From the NCBI GenBank assembly GCA_032164295.1, contig JAJHTX010000011.1:1302001-1366000 (forward strand): 64,000 nucleotides of DNA, read 5' to 3'. A program made the position numbers and the translations under genes. Each line of letters begins with the position of its first letter. Positions within the stretch are counted from its first letter, which is position 1. Source of the stretch: Inonotus obliquus (Eukaryota; Basidiomycota; Agaricomycetes; Hymenochaetales; Hymenochaetaceae). This document shows positions 50,101 through 61,861 of the stretch, piece by piece. Below the pieces are notes generated by a model. The model had not been told where the DNA came from and made no database searches. It was given only the letters and a program-made list of their open reading frames with translations.

Positions 50101-51056
50101 AGCCTACTGAAGGTCGCATTCTCGTGGATGACATTGATATCACTAAGGTTGGCTTGACGGATCTCAGGAGCAGGTTAACTATTATTCCTCGTACGTTTCT
50201 CTCGGTGTGTCAGGAATCGCAGTGTTCATCTTTGTCCCAGAGGATCCTGCCATTTTGAGCGGTACCTTACGCTCGACGTTGGACGTGTTTGACGAGTACG
50301 ATGATGTAGAGCTCGTGAGTAGCTGGTTTCGAATAGAGTATCAACTTCTGACTGTTTAATACCTCCAGTTTGAATCATTACGTCGCGTACATTTGATCCC
50401 GTCGTCTGACGAAGAGGTGACTGCGGATGACGATACAAACGAAAACGTCTTCCGTAACTTAGACTCGTCTGTTTCTGAGGGAGGCGAAAATTTCTCGACA
50501 GGGTCAGTGCTTGATTCAGCTCTGCAGCGTCACAAAACTGACGGCTTCAAATGCTCTCTATAGGGAGAAACAACTTTTGTGCATGGCACGGGCCATTCTC
50601 AAACGATCGAAAGTCCTTGTGATGGATGAAGCCACTGCCAGGTGAGCGAGTTGACCACATCGTGTCCTACTCTATTGCTAATATGATTGATAGTGTGGAT
50701 TATGCTACTGATGAACTCATACAAAAGACTATACGAAAGTATGTGCTCGTTCCCTCATCAAGTTACATTTATCGACCTTCTGTCGTCTAGTGAATTCGCC
50801 GACTCGACCATCTTGACTATCGCGCATCGACTACGGACAGTCATTGATTACAATAGAGTTTGTCTTTCCAAATTCTCGTTAGATTCACGGTACTCAGAAG
50901 TATCCTAGGTTATGCTTCTTGATCAAGGGCGAATCGTTGAATATGATCGCCCGGCAACATTACTATCCAATCCATCGTCTCGCTTCTACGCATTATGCAA
51001 GGCGGCCGGGAAGGAGGAGTTTGCCATGCTGAGGAAGCTCGCTGGTGTCTCTTAAG
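44183..51056 (+). CDS. ABCC (MRP-type) full-size ABC transporter, right copy, one frame break
   Basis: This is a second MRP-type exporter, with about 37 introns. The order is N-terminal membrane region (exon 2 alone gives about 380 residues with many helices), first membrane domain with [12 protein letters not shown] and [23 protein letters not shown]1 with [24 protein letters not shown] and [12 protein letters not shown], then an acidic linker. The second membrane domain has [19 protein letters not shown] and [21 protein letters not shown]2 has [26 protein letters not shown] and [16 protein letters not shown]. The intron after VSLMNE begins GC (GCGAGT); one exon is 7 nt (ATTGCCA) and one is 12 nt. 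All joins keep frame except at 48330-48438: YYILVYAL must continue into [12 protein letters not shown], but the splice leaves the frame off by one. Loss of one G at the donor would explain it. The gene may therefore be inactive in this strain, or there is a base-call error. Confidence 0.88.
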
Positions 51057-51222
51057 CTAACTCGGGCAAAAAAGCCATAAGGAATAAGCAGAAGATTGCA
51101 TCGTTGAAGGAGTGGCTAATACAACAGAGCACAAAAGTAGAGTTACGACAGAAACGAACTGTAGAAACGATCTTTCACGATAGAATACTATTAAACTTGC
51201 CCTGATCTCGGTCGGACTAACG

Positions 51223-52492
51223 CTATATCTGCTTTACCATTTCGAACTGCAGCTCCGTACCAGCAATTTTTTTCGGCTTTGGCGGAGAACCCCCAACTAG
51301 GCCGCGAGTATAGTTCGACGCTCGCGCTAAGACTGTATCACGAACATGCAAGGATTGGATCTTCGGAATAGCCTCCGCTCTCTCGGGGTCTATGATAGTG
51401 ATGGTAGGGACTTGCGCGTACTCCTCAACAGCTTTCTCTCGCTCCTCGGCACGCATGAACGCTTTGGAGTTAGGAGTTGGGTTCATACTTTCCCTAAGGT
51501 AACGAGGAAGAATCATGTCAGCGTAGATAGGAGATGAATGATCCATTCCATCTGCTTGTTTCTGCGAGCCAGGAGTTGCAGTCAAGAGGTCGTCTCGCTC
51601 TACGTTATACGCGGCCGAGGGACCCGAAGAGACTATATTCCTAAGTGAGCTAGATCGTGGGCGATTCGTGTCGCGGAATGGATTTCCCGTTGAAAGCATT
51701 GAGGGAGACACAGTGATACCAGTTTGAGGGTGAAGAAGCGAAGGTCCAGGAGGAGATCCCCTAGCTTTAGCATCCAAGGAATCTTGAGAATCAGAGATGA
51801 CGAAAGTAGTCGACAGAGATTCAGACATATCGAAAGGCGTGGTAGCGGCATCGACCGCACTAATACCTCCAGGAGTGCTAGCATGAGGAGTTCGGGGAGG
51901 CGTGGAAGTACAGAAATCACCGGGAGACGCATTATGATCGCCGAGAGGAGACTGATTAAGTTCAGGCCTTGAGTCATACCGGGGAGGTGGACGAGAAACG
52001 AAGTTCAGCGGCTCCAGATCGACAGGAATCTCAGTTTGTCTAGCCCTATTAACCGCTATAACGTCCTTCGGAACGATACGTCTAGGCTGCACAAGCGGCT
52101 CAAGCTCCTTCGAATCGGCACTATAAAACGAACAACTATCCGCAAGGCCATATCGCTGCCTTTCGCTGCATAACAGAGGTTTCATAAGCATCCGACGCCG
52201 TTTCGCTGCTTTCGCTCTTTTCCGGTCTTTGATGAGGGGTGTGAGGTAGAAGTAGAAAAAGACTGCGAAACCGATGACTCCGAGGGCGATTGAGGTGTCT
52301 GTGTGTGCGCGTGTTTTTCGGTCAGGTTTGAGTGAGTAAGTAGTAATCGTGAATAGGAGTCGTACATGCTATAATCTTGTCTTTGAGGTTCGAAGTTGCA
52401 TAGATCGGGTTTCCGTGCGAAGTAGCACCAATAATAATCCGCCTGTTGTCCGCATTCGTATTTTCATCCAGAGAGCGAATATGCATATGCAT
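51223..52492 (-). CDS. single-pass membrane protein of unknown function (400 aa)
   Basis: Two exons, 52492-52366 and 52298-51223, join in frame to 400 residues. A short N-terminal segment (ATSHGNPIYATSNLKDKI) precedes one clear membrane helix, TSIALGVIGFAVFFYFYL. A very basic stop-transfer stretch, KDRKRAKAAKRRR, follows, suggesting the long C-terminal part is cytoplasmic by the positive-inside rule. The remaining 330 residues are Ser/Pro/Thr rich with several STP-type phosphorylation-like motifs. They end in a slightly more ordered region, IPKIQSLHVRDTVLARASNY. The first ATG at 52492 is followed two codons later by another. An upstream open frame without ATG is also present, so the N-terminus may be longer. 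I do not recognise the family. The gene converges on the right ABC transporter, only about 170 bp away. Confidence 0.65.
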
Positions 52493-53022
52493 AACTATGC
52501 CGAAGCAGAAAGCGTTAAGAGTAGGGGAAAACAAGAATGGACGAAAAGTGTTTGAAGGGAAAGTGAAAACGAGAGCATCACTTTGAATGTCCTTGCCTTG
52601 TATTCTGATCCAGAGTGTCAGCCATCAGCAGCACCTCTCTTGCCAGCCACTTCCGAGCTCGAGCATCCCCGGGATTGTCATTGAGACAATAGTAATGTAG
52701 AATCGTTTCGCCATTTAAGAGCAACCTGCATGCCTTTCGGCGAATATGAAGCCACCTCCATGCAGTAGTGTTCCGTTAGAATGATGGGAGGTCGTTTGAG
52801 AGTATGGCTTGAGGTTAGATTCATTCCCACGCGCTGTTTTGATATACTTGTCCTTCCAGTTCGGAATGGCAATACAATCTCACACCTTTAAAATTCGTAA
52901 TACATATCTAAATTTAGATAAAGACCTAGTGGTCTGCGAAGACACATGTATACGACATTGATCATTAACCAGAAGCAGAATAACTGGGCATTTCTCATAT
53001 GAGCAGAATGATTAGAATGATT
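52493..53022. other. intergenic, no gene seen
   Basis: This holds the upstream region of the membrane-protein gene and the 3' flank of the first dioxygenase gene. No coding signal was seen. Confidence 0.5.
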
Positions 53023-54530
53023 TTAAGCATCAGATACTACTGTAGACGCAGATGCAGTCTCCGATGCAGCTAGTGATGCTGAGAATGCAGAGTTTCCAGT
53101 CCACCAGCCCTGCGCAATTTCAGGACTAGTGTAGCTCCTATACACAGAAGGGAGTCTTAGCAAAGAGGTTCACATACAGCTTCAGAAGACGCTTACAAGT
53201 TCAGGCCAACAGTGATGGAACCAACGACACCCACTCCGATGTCACCCTCGTTAATCTGTGCGATATCCATTTCTGCGGTATATCCTTCAGCATTTTGATA
53301 TTCGAACCAGATATCCTCATCATTTGCGAGGCGCTCGACTGTGTTTGTGTTGTATGGTGTGACGTTGCCAACCAAGTCCATGAAGCTATCGGCGAAGAAG
53401 AATTGACCGGTGCTGAAAGGAATTAGCATCGGGGTATATCAGAAAGTATGGGAAAGCTTACTGGACTGCGCTACCGGCAATGAATGTCCCATTATCTGCA
53501 ATGGCACCATTGTCTTCCGTATAAACCTTGATGTGGAAATGCGTAGAACGACCGGTATACCATCCAGGAACAATTGTGTACATTGTCAAATGACCATCCC
53601 CATCCGCTTGCCACACCCCACGTAGGAAGTTCTAGACCGTAAAAGCATGAAACCTATCGGTAAACGGAAGGAATATGATTAGACCTACATCGTCGTCGTC
53701 AGGTGCCTCAGGTGCAATGCCTGAATCTGCACTGTCCGCGCCAGCGTACGCGCCGCTTTCCGCAGCCGTGTCACCGCTCGCGGTTCCAGAAAACGGGGGA
53801 GCGGCACCGGACGGGGCTCCGCCGGGGCCTGCCCCTCCATTATTAGCGGCAACAGAAGCTGCCTCGTATCCGGAGCTATTAGATTACCGTTAGCGCGCCG
53901 AGAACTGATAAAAGGCGAAGAAACGTCGTACTAGACACCGGCGGCATTGCAAGACCATCCATCAACCCAAACGTTCTAAGACAAACACTTCTGTTTAGCT
54001 CAGGTTCCATCGTGAAATAAGAAATATTCATTTACAGAGACGGCCTCACAAGTATCGATGTCGATGAAATCGACGTCTAGCTCCATAGGAATGCCCTCTA
54101 GAAACATCACTGGTAAGAAACTCTCTCAAGTGGCTCAGAGGAGCGAGACATACGTTGTCCTTGCGTTATATTCTGGCGCACGAGCTCTCCGAGAATATGA
54201 TACGGGCCTTGGGTGACTTCAGGAGTGAGGATGCATAACGAATCATTTACATCCCGCTTGAACTGTGTAAGACCGGTATAGGCTCGTTTGCGCATTCGCA
54301 TCGCCCTGCGCTTTGCGAGGGTCGCGCCGCAACGCTTCTGGAGAGCACGACCAGCGATGATGTTATGTTCGCGCCGATGAAGCATTTCCGCCCCAGTAGG
54401 CGGAGCACCATGAGCTACAAATGCAACAGGTGAGATTCCACAGTTATCCGTAAAGTAGTCAATAGTATCACTCACCTATAACTTGACCGGCGCATAGAGC
54501 AGCGACGGCGAAAGTAGCGAGTCTGTGCAT
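53023..54530 (-). CDS. secreted intradiol ring-cleavage dioxygenase-like protein, copy 1
   Basis: This is a predicted extracellular non-heme iron dioxygenase of the protocatechuate 3,4-dioxygenase/catechol 1,2-dioxygenase-like superfamily, which opens catecholic rings between the hydroxyls. It starts MHRLATFAVAALCAGQVIAH, a signal peptide split by an intron. The conserved region includes TPEVTQGPYHILGELVRQNI (first ligand tyrosine), IPMELDVDFIDIDTCEAV, NVWVDGWSCNAAGVYSGYE, NFLRGVWQADGDGHLTMY and VPGWYTGRSTHFHIKVYTED. The last of these carries the second tyrosine and both histidine ligands, so all four iron ligands are present. A Gly/Ala/Pro-rich insert lies between GYEAAS and NFLRG. The C-terminus SPEIAQGWWTGN ends in a Ser/Ala tail. 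Exon ends were traced at 54476, 54414, 54154, 54097, 54036, 53975, 53932, 53875 and 53689. Its close paralog lies 1.3 kb upstream in the same orientation. Confidence 0.9.
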
Positions 54531-54607
54531 AGCAAAAGTTAAGTCGTGTGTTTGATATCTGCTTGAGTGTATGGGCTTTCTGACGATACCTGCGAGTTCT
54601 GGCGACC

Positions 54608-54614
54608 TTTTATA
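54608..54614 (-). promoter_or_regulatory. TATA box of dioxygenase copy 1
   Basis: TATAAAAGG on the minus strand, about 78 bp upstream of the ATG. The same sequence occurs at nearly the same distance in front of copy 2, which supports both. Confidence 0.6.
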
Positions 54615-55857
54615 CGGCACACATATCCTGGCTGTAGATTATTTCGCCAGGGCTAGGATGCTATTGTCGGCGGCCATGCTGTTTGGCTTCAGAGCATCAA
54701 AGACCGAAAATATTCGCTAAATATAGACGATACACACTGCGCAGTTGGATAACTGCTAATGGGATTCAAGGGTAGAACGGAGGCCGATAATAACGGACGC
54801 GCGTGCAAACGGAAAAATAAATACGAAGTTCCCGTTGCGCAGTAATGACAAGTTCATGATTGGTTCCTTGCTTGGAGCCGACTCCAATAGCACACGGCAT
54901 GTAAGAGAGCAGAAGCATTCTGGATACGAGGCTGTAATAAGGAATCTCGGTGATGATTCACCACAGTAGAGTTGGTATGAACGAGAGAAGGTTTGCCAGG
55001 GATATATCGAATCAATCGATCCCAAGTCGATCCCATTGCGTCGACTGAATAGATGCTGATCACCGATTCATCAATGGGAACGAGTTGCGGCTGTAAGTGA
55101 AATCTCAAAAAGTTTCGGTCGGCGGAAGTTAGCAAGACACATGCATGTAGCTGTGCATAAAAAGTAGCATGCCCGCCAGCGTCTGCCGGCGCAGCAAGTC
55201 ATCTTCAGGGCAATTGTTAACGTCGACGTAAGAGGAGGAGCACGACAACCGTTTGAAGAAGCGAATCGCGGGGCCCGAGAACGGCTTCACACAACGCTGC
55301 GGAGTATTCCGTACGCCGCAAATGAACGGAGAGAAGTAATAAGTTCTCGTTAGTACTGCCTACTCCCTACCTACTCCCGACAGATCCTCACAATCCTTGA
55401 ACCGGTACCGACAAACGTGCCCAAACACTTGCTGTATTCATGATAACTTCGCAGATTCAGTAGTGAGATTAAGCATAGCGCAGAGCCGAGGAACTCGTTG
55501 TCGTTCTTTCTGCAAGCTTCGCAGTCGTATAAGGCTGAAGTTCGAAGCTTCGACGTTGAGTCGGCGTATTTGTCACTGTTTGGCAGTAGCTGTAAGTCAT
55601 GTGGTCTTCTTAAAATGCTTTGGCTTGGCACTTTTTTATTGCCAAATAATTTCTCCGCTTTTCCGCCTCCTCGCTTGCAAGGTGACTCAAAAATGATGAT
55701 ATAAGGCGCCGCTCAGGTATACGCCATGAGCAATGGACGATCCTTCCGAATTATATGTCAAAGAGTGAAAAGTGCTACTTTGACATTGTATGATACCAAT
55801 TCTGTCATGGTCCTCGGACGCACGAACCCGAATGACAATCGTCGGATGTATAGCACT
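54615..55857. other. intergenic between the two dioxygenase genes
   Basis: This is 1.2 kb without a supported gene. The part next to 55857 is the 3' flank of copy 2 and the part next to 54615 is the upstream region of copy 1. I saw no repeat that would mark the duplication boundary. Confidence 0.5.
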
Positions 55858-57461
55858 TTATGCTACGGTCAGCGGTGCTGAGAACTCCGAATTACCCGTC
55901 CACCATTCTTTTACAATCTCAGGACTTGAATAGGACCTACAAATGAAACAAAAGGTGTCACTACATAGTGGGCATGCTAGGCAAATCATGCGTCACTTAC
56001 AGATTCAGACCAACAGCGATGGAAGCGATGACTCCGGCCGTAATATCGGTCTCATCGACAAGTGCAACATCCATTTCGGCAGTGTAACCGTCAACCTGAC
56101 GTGACAGTGATAAATCAATGTATCCTTGATTAGCATTCCGCGCTACGCTCGGAGACGCAAAATTACAGACGCACATTTTGAAATTCGAACCAAATATCGT
56201 CGTTGTTCGACAGACGTTCAACCCTGTTTGTGTTGTATGGTGCAACTTTGGCAACCCTGTCCATGAGGCAATCTTTAAAGAAGAATTGGCCGGTGCTAAA
56301 GATATTAATCAGTATGTCACTTATCCAGAACTCATCCAAAGTGTACTGTGAACCTACTGGACTGCGCTACCAGCAATGAAGGTTCCATTGTCCGCGACGG
56401 ATCCATTGCCCTCCGTGTACACCTTGATGTGGAGGTGTGCAGAGCGACCAGTATACCATCCGGGGACAATAGAGTACATCGTCAGATGGCCATCTGAATC
56501 AGCTTGCCAGACACCTCGAAGGAAGTTCTAAAGTCAAGACAAGTTCAATGTGATATTCGTTCGCATAAAGGACAGGGATACTCACATCATTATCACTAGG
56601 AGGATGGATAAGATGCGCGACGGTAGAGTCCGGAGTATCCACGCCAGCATAGGGACCCATCGATTTGGGAAAGGGGTATTCCGATTTAGGGGGAGGAACT
56701 CCGGGAGCATCTGGTCTACCAGAGTTTGCCATAGCGGACTCAGCCTCGTACCCGGAGCTACACGACAATATTAATCATCAAAACTATATTCGTGGACGAT
56801 CACTGGTGACGCACTAGATCCCAACGGCATTGCAGGACCACCCATCGACCCAGACATTCTGTAAACTTCAAGTTAACGTCTGTATAACACAGTATGTAAA
56901 ACAATGCATCCTTACAGGAACAACTTCACAACTATCGATGTCGATAAAGTCGACATCCAACTCTAAAGGAACTCCCACTAGAAAGCATGAGAATAATCAG
57001 TCGTCTTTAAATACTTGTCGAACATAATCAACATACGTTGTCCTTGAGTGACGTTCTGGCGAACGAGTTCACCAAGGACGTGATAAGGACCTTGAGTATT
57101 CTCGGGAGTCAGTATGCAGAGCGAGTCGTCCGCGGGCGGCTTGTGCTTGTGCCCGTGCCCGTGCCCGTGCTTGTATTTGTGCTCGAAGCTCGTCAGACCC
57201 ATATGGGACCGTTTCTGCATACGTGCTTCCTTGCGCTTTGCAAGAGTCGCACCGCACCGCTTCTGGAGGGAGCGTCCAAGTAGCACATTGTGCTCCCGGC
57301 GATGGAGAACCTCTTCAGCGGTGGGCGGAGCACCATGAGCTACGCGTATGAGAGTCAGTCAGCATCCCTCTCCTGCATTGTGAATAGGTCATATATAACC
57401 TACCCATAACCTGGCTAGCGCAGGCAGCAGCTAGAGTGACGATAGAAGCGAGCTTGTACAT
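55858..57461 (-). CDS. secreted intradiol ring-cleavage dioxygenase-like protein, copy 2
   Basis: This is a tandem paralog of copy 1 with the same exon order and the same iron-ligand motifs: NTQGPYHVLGELVRQN and VPGWYTGRSAHLHIKVYTEG. It starts MYKLASIVTLAAACASQVMG, a signal peptide split by an intron at the same place as in copy 1. Two differences stand out. After LTSFEH there is an inserted HKYKHGHGHGHKHK stretch where copy 1 has only a few residues. An extra intron of about 84 nt, which copy 1 lacks, interrupts the coding sequence between EFQN and VDGYTAEMDV. The Gly/Ala insert is replaced by a Pro-rich one (PGVPPPKSEYPFPKSM). The C-terminus SPEIVKEWWTGNSEF is shorter. Both copies are expected to be secreted and to act on aromatic ring compounds. 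Substrates are unknown. Confidence 0.9.
57141..57181 (-). repeat. His-Gly/His-Lys hexanucleotide repeat within dioxygenase copy 2
   Basis: Imperfect tandem six-base units (GGGCAC or AAGCAC on the coding strand) encode alternating histidine with glycine or lysine. Copy 1 lacks it, so it expanded after the duplication. Confidence 0.8.
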
Positions 57462-57545
57462 GGGAGTTTCGTAGTGGAGGAGTCGTCTAACTGAAAGTTC
57501 CTTCTGAGTTGGATCTGATAGCATCCAAGCATGGTATAACCGTCC

Positions 57546-57552
57546 TTTTATA
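57546..57552 (-). promoter_or_regulatory. TATA box of dioxygenase copy 2
   Basis: TATAAAAGG on the minus strand, about 85 bp upstream of the ATG, matching the element in front of copy 1. Confidence 0.6.
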
Positions 57553-58136
57553 TGGATGACGTTGAATACTTACCGAACAAATATTCTGCTGGCGTTTAAG
57601 TGTCCACAAGGTCCATTGCTCCGGATCACAAAGCAGCGGAGCCATAGGGTAGTCCAGTCAACCGGTTTCAGGCATACGTAAACCACAATCCAAATTTGCA
57701 CCACTACTTTGAGATGTGGAAGGAACGCCGCAGACTCAGCATATTATGATTCGGAACTTAACTGGAATCAGGCCTGTTTGACTGGCATGTCAGTGTTCGC
57801 GGATACACAAGGCTGCCGACCACAGATGCTTTGGGGATCCACAACGTTCCGTTTCGTGCGATTTCTGCCCATACTGTGTAGGGGTGCGCTCTGTAATTGT
57901 ATGGAGGAATGGGATTGACTTTCCGCATCGTAATGTATAAAATAAAACGATCGAGCAAAGCTGCCTGATCAAAAGCTGAGTCGAAGCAACTTATGTAGAC
58001 CAGACAAAGCGGTTCCGACCTGAGATATGGAAGGAGACTTCCCGATATGGTTGCCTCGTGTGAAGTATATCGGCGCAGGTCAAAGCCGTGAAGGCTCAAT
58101 TGCAAGTAATCAAACTAGTGGAACACCGGTACTGCA
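57553..58136. other. intergenic, no gene seen
   Basis: Upstream region of dioxygenase copy 2 and 3' flank of the RING gene. Open frames here are shadows with no motif. Confidence 0.5.
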
Positions 58137-61113
58137 TTATGCGATACACATGGGTCCTCTACACAGTGGACATGTGTCACCTCTCCGCATCCATAACCTC
58201 AAACATCTTTCATGAAACCTAAGCGCGGTGAGTTATGAAAGGATCGAAAGAAACTAAACAGGGACTTACGCGTGGCGACATGGCAACAAACAAGCGTACG
58301 TGTCGCCCTTGAACTGCGCCAAGCAAATACCACACTTATCTACAATAACTCCTAATAAAGCGAGTTTAAGCTTCACCCGCCCATCCTTAGTCACACGCCG
58401 GCGAAGTATTTCAACTCTTCCCAGTGGGACGTCTTCAAATCGTGTACGATGATGAGCCAAGCTTCCAGTTGCCGGTCCCATAATCTCTTCGAGAAGTAAG
58501 AGATCCTATAATACGTTACGTTTGAAAGTCAACGACGAGAATAACAATAGAATTAACAAGTGCGTAAACGTACATCATAGGATCCCCCGCCGTAGGTAAA
58601 GTCGGGATCGTCTAGCCGGGCAAGAAGCAGATCCAGATCCGTCAAACCAGTGAACGTAGGCTGCAATGGTTGAGGCTGTTGCGTTAATGCGACAGGAGTA
58701 TCATTTGCTTGATCGTGGACGTCTGTAATGTGGTTCTCTGTCTGGGCAGGGGGTACAGGACTCTCATCCATTTGTATTATCGTGTTATCAGTTGGGGAAG
58801 CTGATGTCGAAACGACTCCACTGGAATAAGAATCTCCACCCGAGTTTTCTTCTAGAGCGGAGAGTTCTTCCAATGATGTGGAAAGCGGTCGATGTTCCAG
58901 ACCATCTGTGATGTTCTGCGATGCCCTTGCAGGTCGACCAGCTGACTCTGAAGGGTCGGGAACATGCAAATTCTCTCCGCGAGATGAATAAATGCCCGCA
59001 GAAGGCAAAGCAGTTCGTTCTATGTCGGTAGAAGAGTGTGCAAGTTGACCACCACCTCGAGTATGTGCACTTTCTAGGCCGTTCGCAGATCGCCCGGGTG
59101 CTGAACCATTCTCATCGTCAATAGCATCATTGGTGAGATCTAATTCGTTTATCTCCGCGGGGGTGCTTCCATTCACCGAGCTTGGCGTTGGTGGACCCGT
59201 TGCCGCGTGCTCAGGAGGACATGTAGACAAGACAGACGGTGACATGGTAGACAAGACCATATCACTATACACGGAAGATGAGCTCCCTATCCTTCGTCTT
59301 CGTGGTGGCACTGGAGGCGGCGATCCGCGACGCGGTACAACAGCGAGATCGCCCTCCATCCTTTGTTCCGCAACAATAGTAACCATACTAGCTGGAGTGG
59401 TGATCTGGACATTTGCAGGCACAATTTTCGGTGCATGTGCTCTTGCAATATTCGAAGGATCAGGTACAGGAGGTGGAGGCCGTCTTACGACTGGCCTCAT
59501 TGGAGGTGGTGGGACTGGACGGCTTTGCAATGACTCGACTGCGGATATCCGTTCTCGTACGGAAATCCTTGTTGGTGGTACAGGAGGTGGAATACGCCGG
59601 GGCGGTAAGGGAGGCTGAGATACTGGATCAACGCGCGGCGAAGATGGAGGAGACGAATGTGAGGCGAGATGGGAAGGAGGAGCTACGGAAGAAGAGACTG
59701 GCGCTACATGAGGTATATCGCTAGAAGTTTCCATTAGAGGTCGAGAAGGATGTGATACAGCATTCGTTGATGGTGAAACGCGACTGGACTCGTACGTGCT
59801 TGTTGGTACAAAGTGCGAAACTGGGTGTGGAATCTCCTTATCATCCAAAGGAGATAAGCCTGGACTCAAATCACTAGAAGGGGGCCGCTTCGGTGTTACT
59901 AAAGTCCATGATACTTGAGTGGGAGGCGCATCTGATCTACCAGCTCGAGGTCTTAATGGTGCGTTAAGGACGTCGCGAAATCGGGAAAGAATAGTTTCCG
60001 ACGATGTCTGGTCCGAAGGAGTTATAGAGGGTATACCACTGAAAGAAGGTTCCCGGCGGACATTCTCCTCTTCTTTGCCCTTTCCTTTCGACGAAACTGG
60101 ATGTTCATTATCTGAACGCGAGGATTCATCACTTCTCGCAATCTGGAAGCTAGATGAAGGTTCAAACTGTTCAGAAACGTTGCACACTTCGGCGCCAAGA
60201 CATCCGTCAGGTGAAGCATTTCCTTTACGAGATGATTCAGGTGATCCGGGTTGCTGAAGAGCGGCTGATTTCTTTCGATCCAATCGTTCGAGTCCTCCGT
60301 TGTGATTACTCCGAGGTCTGGCACCAGCATGTTCAGTCTCAACGAGGTAGTCGGATTCTTCAAAGAGGCGCATGGCAGGGGCACGAGGAAGGCTATCGGC
60401 CAATCTCCGTCTTTCTAGCTCCCTCTGTACCCTCTCTTCAAGACTATACCCAGCTTCACGATCTTGCTCCCAGAGTGAACGCGGCTTTTGTTCGACCAGC
60501 TCCTCAAGAGATGAGTGAGAAGAACTCGGGCTCGGCGTTTCTGCCTCAGGGGATAAAGGAGAAGTTGCTGTTGTGCGAACAGCAGGAGATAGGCCGTGTT
60601 CGTGACTAACAACTTGCCCCGCAGAATCGGAGACATCGTGGACAGTAGATGACTGGGCGTTATTGAAAGAATCTGAATTCGAGTTCTGCGTGGGCGTTGA
60701 TCTCATTGCTTCTTCGAATGAAGGGGGCGGGAAATCCGGTATACCTAATTCTTTTCGAGAATAATTATCAAACATTAACCGAACGACAAACCACGAGTAA
60801 TTCTAACCTTCTTGGGTTCCATGTCGACTATGACCTGCACGAGCGCTAGTGCTTGACAAATTTTGAGCAAACGGTATTGAACTAGCTGATTGTGGTCTTG
60901 GAGTGTTCGGTCTTGAACGAGAACGCGGAGATGAGGTGCTCGGTAAGTCGAGCAGGGCACTCGAACTCTCCCCTCGAACAGTAGCAGGTCGTCTCTTCTT
61001 CACCTTACGAATTCTCCCGGAGTTCTCAGGAGGAATAAGTGTTACTTGACCTGACCCAACCAAAGGTCAGCCCATCATGTGAAACAAACAACGAAACGAG
61101 ACCAACGGACCAT
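58137..61113 (-). CDS. RING-H2 finger protein, putative E3 ubiquitin ligase
   Basis: The model has exons 61113-61098 (tentative), 61050-60808, 60744-58574, 58505-58270 and 58218-58137, giving 915 residues in one frame. The RING-H2 domain is at the extreme C-terminus, split across the last two exons: CGICLAQF, then CLLPCRHAFHERCLRLW, then CPLCR. This gives the C3H2C3 zinc ligands expected of a RING-H2 E3 ligase that recruits an E2 enzyme. The preceding 80 residues (IMGPATGSLAHHRTRFEDVP, VEILRRRVTKDGRVKLKLAL) look folded. The first 700 residues are disordered and rich in Ser and Pro, with many PPPVP-type stretches that could bind SH3 or WW domains. A PPSFEEAM motif lies near the start. There is no membrane helix. 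The RING assignment is firm; the first 16-nt exon is only a proposal. Confidence 0.82.
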
Positions 61114-61861
61114 GATGCCTTACGACATGCGTTAGATACGGTGCAACTTGAACCGCGTCGTCAACGCGCGAATGTCGGCGTGTCGATGAAGTTGAGTGAG
61201 GCGTTGTGCTGCGATATGAACTGGCCATTCCAACATTGCCGTGAGCTTGTCATGGACGAAGGACGAAGCCAAGCGTATAAATAATACCTGTGCACCAAAC
61301 TCAAGAGTGAAAATCGTCATGACACAACATGCCCAGACTTGGAAGATCGGCGGACTCCGTTATGTAATACCTACCTTTAAAGTACTCAGACACACCTGAG
61401 GGTACCATCCATCCACTATCCAGTGTATCCACTTGAAAGCACTCTCGGGTTCGGACTTATCAAATCCGTACGGATCGACAGCGATGCCCGTATGAATCGC
61501 TCGCTGAATTAATTGCGCTTGTTTTCTTGCGATCTCGAGCTATTGACCGGCGAGACGCCTAACGTGCCGCTTCCAACGTTTTTACTACAGAGAGAGGAGG
61601 GTTGCATTGAGTCCAGAGTTTTCAGCCAAAATAGTACTCAGTACTCAACCTGATGGTACTGGGTCTGCTGTTAGACTTCACTGGTACTACATAGGAGCAC
61701 CAGAGTTTATGCAGCAATAGTCTTGGAAATGACAAGTCTGGGCGAATTTCAAGGGTTCCTTGTACCGAAGACGTATCCGAAGTCGGTTCGACGCATATGC
61801 GGGAAGGTTCCAATAGGGAAATTGCGCAGAAACCTGGAAGTAAATGAGGAAGGAATGAGCG
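61114..61861. other. intergenic, no supported gene
   Basis: This spacer lies between the divergent RING and kinase-like genes. I looked for an N-terminal kinase lobe on the plus strand and could not assemble one. Confidence 0.45.

Noticed and set aside
24858..51056. A single large inverted duplication of a transporter-condensin block
   Set aside because: The condensin genes are inverted relative to each other but the transporters are not, so one inverted duplication cannot explain the layout.
59130..59618. 162-codon plus-strand ORF
   Set aside because: It is antisense to the long exon of the RING-H2 gene and reads as Gly/Thr-rich low complexity, the complement of its Pro-rich region.
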